Part shown: in pieces, positions 1 to 10,287 of the stretch
How the letters are laid out: each line of letters opens with the position of its first letter
Numbering within the stretch: the first letter of the stretch is position 1
NCBI GenBank assembly: GCA_016722045.1
Contig: JADKGY010000009.1
Location: forward strand, 1-26,177
DNA: 26,177 nt
From: Candidatus Opimibacter skivensis
Lineage (GTDB): Bacteria; Bacteroidota; Bacteroidia; Chitinophagales; Saprospiraceae
Reading direction: 5' to 3'
Notes under the pieces: generated by a model
What the model was told of the DNA's origin: nothing
What the model saw: the letters and a program-made list of their open reading frames with translations, nothing else
Databases searched by the model: none
Translations under genes and position numbers: made by a program

Positions 1-454
1 CGCTCAGCATGTCTGCATGCAAGAAACAATTCATCTACTAATTCGACAAGTTTCTCAATTGCCAATTCGGTTTCTGTCTATATTTTTGGTCGGTGCATTA
101 CCTATGGATAGCTTGTATTTTCTTGGATTTTGAAATTCAGAATGAAGATCATCCTGCAAGCTCAATCTGGCCTTCATGTTTTGAAACTAACTTGATCAGG
201 CCTTTCATGCAGTTCGCTTTCCTGCATCGATCAGATGATAGAGCTCGCTGATCGTCAGGCGAGAGTACATGATGGGCATGATGCCACTCACCCGCAGCCA
301 CATGAAACCACATCCCAGTCTTTCGAGAGGCCAGGTAGTACCAATGGAGGAGTGCTTTATAATTGACTATTTTCACGCGTTCGTTTGAAACATAAGAAGT
401 AAAACTATCGTTTATCAGCATCTTAAGCATTAATTCACCAAATTTTCCATACAA
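1..454 (-). pseudogene. Unidentified minus-strand coding remnant running off the left edge
   Basis: I do not recognise this gene. On the minus strand, protein-like stretches appear in different frames. Around 60-3 one reads ELAIEKLVELVDELFLACRH, a convincing amphipathic helix. Around 175-75 another contains LSLQDDLHSEFQNPRKYKL. A 117-codon open frame covers 502-149. The frames do not join without indels, as in the neighbouring rseP. The upstream part of the open frame (455-502) is antisense to the start of rseP and is probably not coding. The gene would be divergent from rseP, with its C-terminal part outside the window. The helical content suggests a cytoplasmic protein, but I assign no function. 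Frame interruptions may be sequencing errors. Confidence 0.3.
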
Positions 455-1812
455 ATGGGTATTGTGATAATGATAGCTCAAGCCCGTTCTGAGCCCTTTC
501 ACACTAGTAGTAGTTCTGCATGAAATGGAGGCATTTATTCACAAAATGGTTTAAAAACCCGTGTTGAAAAATTTTATCTCTTTTTCGATCCTAGAAATTT
601 TCATTGGTTAAGAAGAAAATCAGGTGGAAACAGAGTATGGCATCAGTTGGCTGCCACTCAGGTGGATATGTCCAAAATCGCCGGAATGGTAGATGAAAGC
701 ATGGATCTTGAGCAATTGAAAAGCGCACCACCTCAGCCATGGGAATTCAGATCGAAGCCGCTTGGCGGCGACTTTGATCGTGTTGCCCGATGGCGTTACC
801 GTAAATTTTCTCCTTGGCTTCCTGATTTTCGGAATGATGCTTTGGGTATATATGGAAAAGAATACTCGTCAATGATAAAATGGAATATGGTATAAACCCT
901 GATTCATTGCATTTTAAATAGGACTGATGGATGAGCTGATGCGATCCTTTCCGTCGGTGGTAGAAAAATGGAGGAGTTTCTGCAAATATGTTGCGTCGCC
1001 AGATCGTACTCAACAATGCGAAAGATATAATTGTCCAGGTTAGAGATTCCCGAGATGTGACAGTCAATATTTTGATCCCTAAAATTTTATACCCGTGCTG
1101 GCTTCCAATTTCTACAAGACTATACCTCACATTTATTTTAGAAATTCCATTTGTAGTCGGCGAAGTCGGCGAAAATCAGATACTGAAGAAAATGGAATTG
1201 CAAAGAGATAGATCATATCGTTTCCATCGATGGAAAGCCCATGATGTTTCAACATGAGGTAATGAAAGCGTTTAGTGAATCAAAAGGTAAAACGATGGAT
1301 TTGGGATATACGTGAAACGGCGTTGAACAACATACGTCGATCACTATAAATGAAAAAGGGAAAATCGGAATTGTCTTAATGACCCCTCTTGATTTCAAGT
1401 GGACAGCCCGCGGGGATTATTCATTGGCTTCTGCTATTCCGCAGGGTTTCATGATGGTGTTTCCTTCATGGGTGATTGGTTTAAGGGAATAGCACAGATT
1501 TTCAAAGGAAAAGTCAAAGCAAAGGATAGTCTTGGAGGTTTTATTTCGATCACAAAATTATTTTCAACCTCTTGGGATTGGGAAGCATTCTGTGCATTAC
1601 CGGTATACTTTCATTTATCCTTGCGATTATGAATTATTGCCGATCCCTGCTTTGGATGGAGGTCATGTGATGTTTCTTTATGGGAAGTCGCGACAGGTAA
1701 AAAACCGGGTGATAAGTTTATGGAATATGCTACGTAGTAGGATTTGCATTTGTATTAGGGTCTGCTTGTTTTTGCCAATGGACTTGACATCATGCGATTG
1801 TTTGGAAAATAA
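455..1812 (+). pseudogene. rseP: RIP metalloprotease RseP (site-2 protease), multiply frameshifted
   Basis: This would be the inner-membrane zinc protease that cleaves anti-sigma factors and other transmembrane substrates. The proposed start, ATG at 455, reads MGIVIMIAQ; an indel is then needed to reach LSPFTLVVVLHE near 490-520, the first half of the HExxH metal site. Further frame changes give RVEKFYLFFDP (about 560-590), KIAGMVDESMD (675-710), LKSAPPQPWEFRSKP (715-760), VVGEVGEN then DGKPMMFQHEVMKAFSESKGK (1150-1290), and the second metal-site region LLPIPALDGGHVMF (1633-1675). It ends in FANGLDIMRLFGK at 1812. Reconstructed length is about 450 residues, normal for Bacteroidota RseP, with at least one PDZ domain. 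More than ten single- or two-base indels are required. Domain order and length are otherwise intact, so errors in the assembly are more likely than true decay. Confidence 0.85.
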
Positions 1813-1996
1813 AAGTGAAAACTTTTATTCCATTTTATAGAAAGTTTCTTTCGTTTTATAGTGGTGTTTTTTTGATTCGTAATTCACTCCCCCTCTTTGC
1901 TTCATAGGCGGGGGTCCTCGCTGCGCTCGATATTCGTTACCCCTTATTCGTTATTCGTTATTGTTATTCATTACTCATTACTCATTTTCCCACAGA
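1813..1996. other. Intergenic region with short AT-rich direct repeats
   Basis: This is the gap between rseP and the first CHU_C gene. It holds a GC-rich patch near 1890-1930 followed by reiterated ATTCGTTATT / ATTACTCATT units (about 1930-1988), a simple-sequence pattern common in Bacteroidota spacers. I see no terminator hairpin with a T-run and no RNA gene. The open frame of the next gene runs back into this repeat, so its true start codon is unclear. Confidence 0.5.
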
Positions 1997-4900
1997 AACA
2001 ATCTCTTTCTTTCACATTTGAAAATCAGGCAAGTGAACTTGCCATATCATGCGATCTTACAGTTGACGCAGGCCCTGACACCAATGTTTGCTTCCCATCC
2101 GGTTTACTTGGCCTGATGGGTTCGATTGAAGGGAATGCAATTTTCTTCCAGTGGACTCCTTCGACAGGCCTCAACAATCCATTGATCCTCAATCCGGTGG
2201 CCAATATCACGGGACCTATAACCTACACATTGACCGGTTATGCCATTGATTCCAACAACCCAAATCTTATTGTCAATGGTGACTTCAATGGGTAATACGG
2301 GTTTCACAACAGATTACAACTATAAATGCCGACCGCCCAATGTCCAGAATGAAATGGTACCCGCCGGGACATATACAGTGATCAATAATCCAAACCTGGT
2401 ACACACCGGTTTCTCTGCATGCGGGGATCATACTGGCGGTGGCAATATGATGGTGCTGAATGGCGCTCCTTCTTTTCAGAATGTCTGGTGTCAAACCATT
2501 ACGATCACACCCAATACATGGTACAATGTATCTCGCATGGTCGCTTCAGTCAGTCCGTCGTCTCCTGCACATTTGAGATTTTCAATCAACGGAATACAAA
2601 TTGGAAATGTAGTCAATGCCACTCCGATACCCTGTCAGTGGATACCCTTCAATGCCAACTGGAATTCCGGTGTCAATACAACAGCAACAATCTGTATACT
2701 CAATCTCAATACAGCCTCAGGTGGAAATGATTTTGCAATAGATGATATTTCGATTGTAGCATTGTGGGCTGTACAGGATCAGGTCAGTATCACTCTTTAT
2801 CAGGAGACAGCACCTGAACCTGAAATCGATGGACCTACATTTCTATGTGCTGGTGAAACAGGAATATATACTGTTGATTTTCCACCTGACCCGCCTATTC
2901 TTTCGTACCACTGGAATATACCTTCCGGTGCTACATTGATTAATGGACAGGGCACTACGCAGGTTACAATACGATGGGATGTTCCCCAGATAGAGGATCT
3001 ATGCCTCATGATTGAAACACGATGTGATATGAACGAAGGATGTCTGGAAGTGACAGTAGGCGACGTGCCAGATCCTCCGCTTATCTCAGGTCCTGGTTCG
3101 CTTTGTCCGGGAGAGATAGCGTCCCTTTATACGCCTGAGATTGATCCGGATGATGTGTATAATTGGATGATTCCTTCAGGTGTATCAATCATCAGTGGAA
3201 GTGGCACAAATGAAATTGAAATACAAGGTTCTATTTCAGGGGAGGTGGAAATTTGTCTGGAAGTAACTAATGAGTGTGGCACCACGGAAAATTGCACCTT
3301 TCTGACATTGCTTGCAGATCACGCGTCAAACTTTGATACTGTTCTTTGTCTGGGAACAGCGATCATAATCAATGGACATGCTTATGGCAACGGTGTTCGA
3401 CAGGGATTGAACATTTCACAGGAATGAATGGATGTGATAGTATCGTGCAGTAAATATCACGGAAGCAACATCGCTTGAATTTATGTATCCAAATATCTGT
3501 GTCCCGGTGATTCGATATTTCTACAAGGCGCATTTCAAACCCAGGCAGGATCCTATATCGATTCGTTTACAACCATTTCAAATTGTGATAGTCTGCGATC
3601 ACTGAAGTTATTGTTTCTCCATTTGACACTACCTGGATTGTTTCCACTACCTGCGATCCTGCCTCAGCCGGCACGACAATTACTTCATACAGTCAGGGTA
3701 ATTGTGATAGCACAGTCATCACCACAATTTTGTTGTTGGTTTCAGATACCACCACCATATCACTTCTTGCATGACATCTGATACCGGTCAAACTTTTGCA
3801 AATGCGACTAACCAGGCCGGATGCGACAGCCTGGTCATCACAAATACTTTCCTGCTTCAATCGGATACTACTTGCTTTTTCTTACATCCTGCGATCCGGC
3901 GATGACAGGAGTCATGATGCAGACATTGAGCAATAACAACGGTTGCGATAGCCTGGTGATCACAACAACTTCATTTTACTTTCAGATACGACTTTAATCA
4001 ATGTACTGACATGCACCATGCGGATACTGGAGAAACTTTCACACTATATGTGAATGCAATGGGTTGTGATAGTCTCGTCATCAGCACGACGAATTATGCA
4101 GGATCTGATACAACATTCATCACCGGCACTACATGCAATCCCGCAAATTCTGGATTAATTATCTCCCATCTTACAAATCTAAATGGATGCGACAGTGTCA
4201 TCTCCATTTTCGTTTCTCTGCTTCAATCAGATACAACGCATTTGACGACTACCAGTTGTGAACCCTGGATACAGGAGTTGTGATTCAATCTTTGACCAAC
4301 AGTTTTGGATGCGATAGTATGGTGATCACGACGACAACGCTTGTGCCGGTTGATCTATGTCAATTTCAGGCATTTGTGTCCGTTGTCCAGCCATTATGTT
4401 ATGGTGACTCAGCGAAGGTGATTCTTGAACTACAGACAGGATTGGGTCCATTCGACATTCATTTGATGCATATGGGTAGCATGCTAAGCTATGAATACCC
4501 TTCAGCAGGTATTTATTCATTTTCAATCGGTGTGGCCGGAGAATCTTATATCGTCCTGACATCTGCGAATGGATTGCAAATAGTTGACACAATTTATGTT
4601 GATGCACTATCTCCTTTCGAAATTGACGCCCAAAATGTAAGTGATTATAATGGCTATGGTATCGCGTGTCATGGTGACAGTACCGGAGAAGCGAAAGTAA
4701 ATATATTGTCAGGTGGAGCTTCCATTTTTATTCGAATGGTCGAATGGAATGAATGCAGATGATGTTGCTAATCTTAAAGCAGGGTTATACGGCGTAACAG
4801 TTACCGACATTCATGGCTGTGCAACTTCAACTTCTATAGTGATCACCGAGCCAATGGAAATTCAGTATTCGATCACGATAGATGACATCTTGTGTTTTGG

Positions 4901-5625
4901 GGATATGTCAGGTGGCGTGTCTTTTGTCTGCTCTTCAAGGAGGTGTGCTCCCTTTGATTACCTCACTGGATAACAATTCATTTCAGTCAGTTCTTTCCTA
5001 TCAGACCTTGTTACCAGGAAACCATGACCTTGTCATTAAAGATCAAAATGGATGCGCGAGTGAACAACAATTTGAGCTGTTGGATCCATCTGATTGGTCC
5101 ATAGATTTAGGTTCGGATACAACGGTTAATTATGGTGCCCACTTTGAAATTAAACCTTTTGTTTATGGTCTGCCAAATGGAAAAGTAAATTACACCTGGT
5201 CAGACAATCAATGTGATAGTTGTGGATCAAGAATATTTGAAATTAAGACTACTTCCTTATTCAGCATAACTGCAACTGATGAAAACGGATGCACGAGTGT
5301 AGATGAAATCAGAATAAGCGTTTCAGTCAATCGTGATTTATTCATTCCAAATATTTTCTCACCTGATGGTGATCAGGTGAATGATCTCTTCATGATTAGT
5401 TCTGGTCAGGGAATAAAAGAAATTGAAGAACTCACTATTTATGACCGGTGGGGAAGCCTGGTCTTCCAAAAATTTCATTTTCAATCCAATGATCCTCCCA
5501 CAGCCTGGAATGGTGTTCTTAATGGGAAACCTCTAAATATGGGTGTGTATACCTACAAGCTGGTAGTCGTATTTGAGGATAATCTTCATGAGACCAGATT
5601 CGGTGATGTTACGCTGATAAGATGA
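1897..5625 (+). CDS. Giant T9SS-secreted protein with GCDS repeats and CHU_C C-terminal domain (copy 1, frameshifted)
   Basis: A secreted or surface protein of about 1200 residues. The order is: N-terminal module CDLTVDAGPDTNVCFPSG (about 2050-2100); a beta-sandwich-like region with DHTGGGN and NDFAIDDISI (2290-2760); two PKD-like modules with SYHWNIPSGA and YNWMIPSGVS (2810-3300); a Cys-containing repeat array (SDTT...TC.PA.AG...GCDSLVIT, about 3420-4340); SprB-like modules (about 4640-5080); and the gliding-motility-associated C-terminal domain (FIPNIFSPDGDQVND to FGDVTLIR, 5340-5622), a sorting signal for type IX secretion. Roughly ten frame changes are needed, near 2285, 3415, 3450, 3595, 3770, 3880, 3975, 4260, 4725 and 4915. 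No ATG with a clean signal peptide is found; 1897 is only where the open frame begins, at a TTG. Its paralogue lies immediately downstream. The ligand is unknown. Confidence 0.85.
3420..4340 (+). repeat. GCDS protein-repeat array of copy 1
   Basis: The DNA encodes about seven degenerate units of roughly 45 residues. Each has the skeleton SDTT, a short hydrophobic strand, TC.PA.AG and GCDS(L/M)VIT. The two cysteines per unit probably stabilise an extracellular beta repeat. Most of the frame changes of copy 1 fall inside this array, which repetitive sequence would favour if reads were misaligned during consensus building. The second gene has a matching array at 7260-8190. Confidence 0.7.
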
Positions 5626-5761
5626 GAGGTTTAAGCAGATAGTTCTCTGAATTTCAATGCTATACAGTCTGCCGGATCGACTTGGCCTTAGTTTTGTAGT
5701 TTTGAGGGTATAATTGTCTCATTTAATTCTACGTACACCCTTTCGGTCAGATTCATAACAT
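5626..5761 (+). promoter_or_regulatory. Spacer before CHU_C copy 2 with two overlapping-spaced TAnnTTTG boxes
   Basis: Two adjacent TAGTTTTG sequences at 5689-5696 and 5697-5704 match the Bacteroidota -7 consensus TAnnTTTG. They lie 58-66 bases before the proposed ATG at 5762. No strong -33 TTTG is seen at the right distance. This suggests that the second copy has its own promoter instead of depending on read-through. The call is from pattern only. Confidence 0.3.
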
Positions 5762-8700
5762 ATGGGGTATTGGACAGCACCATGGATATTGTTATTGATC
5801 TGCTGGTTTTCGCCCGGGAAACCGAAATCTATTCCCAAAACCGTAATCGATGGTCGCGCGCTTTTCTTCTTCATGTAATCTTATCGTAGATGCCGGACAT
5901 GATACCTCCATTTGTATCGGTGGTCAACTCATTCTTCAGGGATCTATAATCGGTGATTCTGCATTTCTGGAATGGACGCCACATGATGGTCTAAATGATC
6001 CTTTCGTTCTTCATCCAACAGCTACCATTGATAGTGCTATAACTTATACTTTAACTGCACTGGGATTTGATACTGCAAATCATAATCTTGTTGTCAATGG
6101 CAATTTCGAACAGGGCAATACAGGCTTTTATAGTGAGCAAACCTATGTCTCTGATTTGTCCGGCATGCAGAATGAAATGTACCCGAATGGTACATATACT
6201 TTAATTGACAATCCTATTCTCGTCAATGACACATGGCCTAATTGTAGCAGATCATACTGGTGGGGCCGGTGTCAATATGATGCTCATCAATGGTACGTCA
6301 ACTATTGATACCGTTTGGTGTCAGACTATACCGATCCTGGCTCATCACTATTATAGATTTACAGGTTGGACATGTCCGTTCAATACTATAGCCCCTCCCA
6401 TCTTCCTTGTAAGGTTTAATGAACAACTGTCGGATACTATTTTTACGGATACCACACTCTGTCTTTGGCAGCAGATTGACCCTACGATATGGTATTCAGG
6501 TGATTCTGTATTTGCGCATATTTGTCTGACCAACGCCAGTGGCATCATCGGTGAGGGGAATGATTACGCTATAGATGATCTTTCTTTGATTGAGCTTTGC
6601 CAGGCTCACGATTCTGTCTCGATTGCTGTCATTGCTGATGTTGCACCTGTTCCGGTGATCACCGGCGATACATTATTATGTGATGGCGATATGGCCGTCT
6701 ATACGGCTTCATTTGCACCTGGAGCGAATATCCTTTCGTATACATGGACTCCTTCATCTGCAGGTGCTATCATCAGTGGACAAGGTACAGATCAACTCAA
6801 GGTGTTTTGGAATGGAGTTGGAAATGCGCATGTGTGCCTGGATGTTGAAACAAATTGTCAGACAAACAGTGCATGCCTGGATGCACACATTGGTATTATT
6901 CCATTTCCTGAACAGGTCACCGGGCCTCCTTTTCTTTGCCCCGGAGAGTTTGGGACATATACAGTTCCTTTCGATGCAGCAGTGGATGAATATAACTGGA
7001 GCATCACCTCGGGTATCAACATCATCAGCGGACAAGGTACCAATACCCTTCAGGTCCAATGGAGCAATACCCCCAGTGCAGATTTATGTCTTGAATTGGT
7101 CAATGAGTGCGGCACGTCTACAAGTTGCATAACGATCACACAATTTTCAGGATACACGACTATACTGGATACAGTGTTATGTGGAAGCAATACCATTGTT
7201 GTAAATAATCATACGTACGGAAACGGGATATGGTCAGGTACTGAGTTAATCCCAAGTTCAACAGGTTGCGACAGTGTAGTTGAAATCCAGATTACACCTG
7301 TAAATGCTTTTGAAATGATGACCACTAAAAAGCTTTGTCCGGGTGATTCACTTTATCTGCAAGGTGCGTTTCAGACACAGGCTGGTTCGTACATTGATAC
7401 TTTTCTTCAGTATACCATTGTGATAGTATCGTCATCACAGAGCTTATTTTTGCCCCTTTTGACACCGCATGGATTATATCCACGACTTGTGATCCTGCTC
7501 TTGCGGGGACTACGATCACAACTATCAATGAGGGCAATTGTGATAGTATAGTCATCACACAAGTTATGTTGTTGCCATCAGATACTACTTCGATAGTGCT
7601 TTTCTCTTGCATGATATCTGATACAGGACAAATCGTTCAGATACTGACTAACCAGGTGGGGTGTGATAGCATGGTCATCACGAATACATATCTTCTGCAA
7701 TCAGATACAACAATATTATTTCTGACCACTTGTGATCCTGCGGCGGCAGGTATCACGATGCAGACTTTACCTAATATGGTCGGATGTGACAGCCTTGTGA
7801 TCACCAATACTTCATTTTCACTTTCAGATACAACTTTGATTTTTGCAATGACATGTACGTATGCAGATACCGGCACGACATCGTCGCTGTATGTCAATGC
7901 GATGGGTTGTGATAGTCTTGTCATGAGCACCCTGTTCTACGCAGGATCGGATACAACTTTTATTTTTTCAACTACATGTATACCTGCAAACGCCGGATTT
8001 TTCTATTCGGATCTGACCAATCAATTTGGTTGTGATAGTATCATCTCCAGCTTCGTAGGATTGCTTGCTTCTGACACAACCTATCTTACAATCAGCACGT
8101 GTGAGCCTTTGGACACTGGAGTTGTAACTCGACATTTAACAAACAGTGTTGGGTGTGACAGTCTTGTGGTGACGACTACAAATCTTTTACCAATAGATAT
8201 TTGCCATTTTCAGGCAACAATGTCTGTTCAGCAACCTGTATGTTATGGTGATTCTGCATGGGTGACCGTTGATCTGCAGATCGGGACGGGTCCATTTAGC
8301 TTGCTTTGGGTGCATGTGGATCAAGTCGGTTTTTATGATTTTCCTTCATCCGGAATTTATACTTTTCCATTTGACATTCAGGGAGAATCTTTTATTGTTT
8401 TGACTACAGCCAATGGGCTGCAAATATTGGATACTATATTTGTTGAGAGTGTACCTCCGTTTGACATCGCCATTCAAAACACGAGTGATTACAATGGGTA
8501 TAATGTGCCTTGTCATGGAGACAGTATTGGGACGGCGATGGTTGAAATAAGGTCCGGTGGTGCAATTCCACTTTCATATCTGTGGTCGAATGGAAATAAG
8601 ACGCCTGATGTTTCAAACCTAAAGGCCGGTGATTATAATTTAACCGTTACAGATAATCATGGATGTACTGCTTCGTCTTCCGTGAATATCTCAGAGCCAT

Positions 8701-9470
8701 CGGGTATTGACTATAATCTTGTGATTGAAAACATACTGTGTTTTGGTGATCAATCAGGAGTTGTGTCATTGTCCGGTATGCAGGGTGGGGTGGCGCCATA
8801 TGTCACTTCTCTTGACAGCAGTTCATTCCAGATGGATCTTTCCTATCACGATTTGATGCCTGGGAATCATGAATTAAGAATCATGGATCAAAATGGATGC
8901 CTGAGTGAAGAACAATTTTTATTGACAGAACCAGATCACTGGACATTGAGTTTAGGATCAGATACAACTGTATTGTATGGCACTAGCTTTGACCTTGCTC
9001 CGGTCATAAATGGACAACCGACAGGTCTTTTGCAATTCACATGGTCAGATCAGCTTTGCGATAATTGTGGATCAAGAATGATTGAAATAAATAAAGGCTC
9101 TGCATTCAGTGTAACAGCAACGGATGAAAACGGATGCACGAGTGAAGATGAGGTCATCATAGATGTCTTCATCAATCATGATGTATTTGTTCCAAATATA
9201 TTCTCTCCTAATGGTGACCAGGTCAATGATCTTTTGATGATCAGCACAAGTAGAGGACTTAAAGAAATTGAAGAGTTCGCCATTTTTGATCGTTGGGGAA
9301 ATCTCGTATTCAGTCAGCTTCATGGTCAGCCTGAAGATTCTTCCGTAGCCTGGGATGGACTCATGAATGGCAAACCGCTCAACACAGGTGTATATGCTTA
9401 CAAACTTATAGCGGAATTTCAGGATGGGGTGAGGGTGACCAGGTTTGGAGATATTAAGCTGATCCGGTGA
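5762..9470 (+). CDS. Giant T9SS-secreted protein with GCDS repeats and CHU_C C-terminal domain (copy 2)
   Basis: Paralogue of the upstream gene with the same architecture. The proposed start ATG 5762 gives MGYWTAPWILLLICWF, a plausible signal peptide. A frame change between about 5790 and 5850 then leads into SSCNLIVDAGHDTSICIGG. A beta-sandwich-like region follows (NEMYPNGTYTLIDNP, NDYAIDDLSLIE). Two PKD-like modules have SYTWTPSSAG and YNWSITSGIN (about 6640-7110). The GCDS repeat array covers 7260-8190, and SprB-like modules contain CHGDSIGTAM and LSYLWSNGN (8500-8930). The CHU_C sorting domain runs from VFVPNIFSPNGDQVND to FGDIKLIR (9181-9468). Only three frame changes are needed, near 5790-5850, 6240 and 7410. 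From about 7412 to 9470 the frame is unbroken. It is presumably exported by Sec and then T9SS; binding partner unknown. Confidence 0.87.
7260..8190 (+). repeat. GCDS protein-repeat array of copy 2
   Basis: About seven tandem units of roughly 42-46 residues with the skeleton SDTT / TC.PA.AG / L.N..GCDSxVIT. Clear examples are GCDSMVITNT, GCDSLVITNT, GCDSLVMST, GCDSIISSF and GCDSLVVTTT. The array is in one frame after about 7412, giving a clean template for reading the broken array of copy 1. Confidence 0.8.
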
Positions 9471-9630
9471 TGCTAGAAAGAGTGCCGAAGGGGGGACTAG
9501 ATGAATCATGAATATTGAATATCGAATTTTGAATTAAGAAGTTGAATGACGAACAAGAAATAATGAATTAAGAAGTTTCACTATCCCTCTTGCTTGCTCG
9601 CAATCTCACCCTTTCACCCTCTCACAGGAG
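9471..9630. other. Spacer with a partial tRNA-Leu 3'-end copy and a short direct repeat
   Basis: The gap between the CHU_C gene and the tRNA genes carries a 19-bp exact copy of the 3' end of the adjacent tRNA-Leu (9480-9498 against 9628-9646). It also has a 14-bp direct repeat, TGAATTAAGAAGTT, at 9530-9543 and 9564-9577. I see no gene and no clear terminator. Confidence 0.6.
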
Positions 9631-9714
9631 TGCCGAAGGGGGGACTCGAACCCCCATGTCCTTACGAACACACGCCCCTGAAACGTGCGTGTCTACCAAT
9701 TCCACCACTTCGGC
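9631..9714 (-). tRNA. tRNA-Leu (anticodon CAG)
   Basis: The minus strand folds as a class II tRNA of 84 nt. The acceptor arms GCCGAAG and CTTCGGC pair perfectly and are followed by discriminator A. The anticodon stem-loop has CACGT / GCGTG around loop TTCAGGG, giving anticodon CAG. The T arm is GGGGGTTCGAGTCCCCC. The long variable arm is expected for leucine. CCA is not encoded. It lies 66 bases downstream of a second tRNA-Leu on the same strand. Confidence 0.95.
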
Positions 9715-9780
9715 TTAAGAGTTTGAGTTTGGGTGTGAAATAAAAAATCCCACACTCACACTCCCACCCACACTCTTCAG

Positions 9781-9864
9781 TACCAGAGGCGGGAGTCGAA
9801 CCCGCACATCCTTGCGAACGCTGGATTTTGAATCCAGTGCGTCTACCAGTTCCGCCACTCTGGC
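9781..9864 (-). tRNA. tRNA-Leu (anticodon CAA)
   Basis: The minus strand folds as an 84-nt class II tRNA. The acceptor GCCAGAG pairs with CTCTGGT, with a G-U closing pair, followed by discriminator A. The anticodon arm CTGGA / TCCAG surrounds TTCAAAA, giving anticodon CAA. The T arm is GCGGGTTCGACTCCCGC. CCA is not encoded. It reads UUG codons and is probably co-transcribed with the CAG tRNA below it. Confidence 0.95.
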
Positions 9865-9931
9865 AATATGATTTTAGACCTCTTCTCTTCTGAAGGGACA
9901 CAAAAATAGTCGATTTTATGAAAAAGTCTTT

Positions 9932-10264
9932 TTAACCTTTTGACCCCTGTTTTTGTCCGGCGACCCGTTTTCCAAACATCCTATTGAAAAACCGCTTCTC
10001 AAATGCCCAAAAAAACCTGAATTGCCCAAAAATAAATCCATAGACCAGGAGAAATATATTGTACACCGGAAGGATCATGACCCAGTAAAGAATTGAAAAT
10101 AAGGTGCTTTCACCGTCCTGAAATAACCAGTCAGTGATCACTGGTTTTATAAACATCACTGAAAAACCTGTACAGGCAAACACAATGAGAATTATGACAA
10201 CCTGCAATGCAGATTTCGCACCCCAGCGCACTTGTAATTTTTCAATCCAGGAAGGAGCTGACAT
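9932..10264 (-). CDS. DUF6787 family membrane protein
   Basis: A 110-residue inner-membrane protein of unknown function that resembles the Bacteroidota DUF6787 family. It starts MSAPSWIEKLQVRWGAKSA. Two hydrophobic segments follow, around residues 20-42 (LQVVIILIVFACTGFSVMFI) and 58-82 (ILYWVMILPVYNIFLLVYGFIFG). The family-like motif GFIFGQFRFFWAFEKR comes next, then a basic cytoplasmic-looking tail. Its start is 24 bases downstream of the stop of the PD40 gene on the same strand, so the two are probably co-transcribed. The reading frame is intact. The assignment is by remembered family resemblance; no biochemical role is inferred. Confidence 0.8.
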   Translation of the reverse strand: MSAPSWIEKLQVRWGAKSALQVVIILIVFACTGFSVMFIKPVITDWLFQDGESTLFSILYWVMILPVYNIFLLVYGFIFGQFRFFWAFEKRFFNRMFGKRVAGQKQGSKG

Positions 10265-10287
10265 TCAATAGTGAATTTTTAATGCTA

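Noticed and set aside
7325..7930. Two minus-strand open frames opposite the GCDS array
   Set aside because: They are shadows of the repeated GATAGTNTCGTCATCAC-type coding sequence on the plus strand.
9662..9901. 79-codon minus-strand open frame
   Set aside because: It runs through both tRNA-Leu genes; translated tRNA sequence is not a protein.
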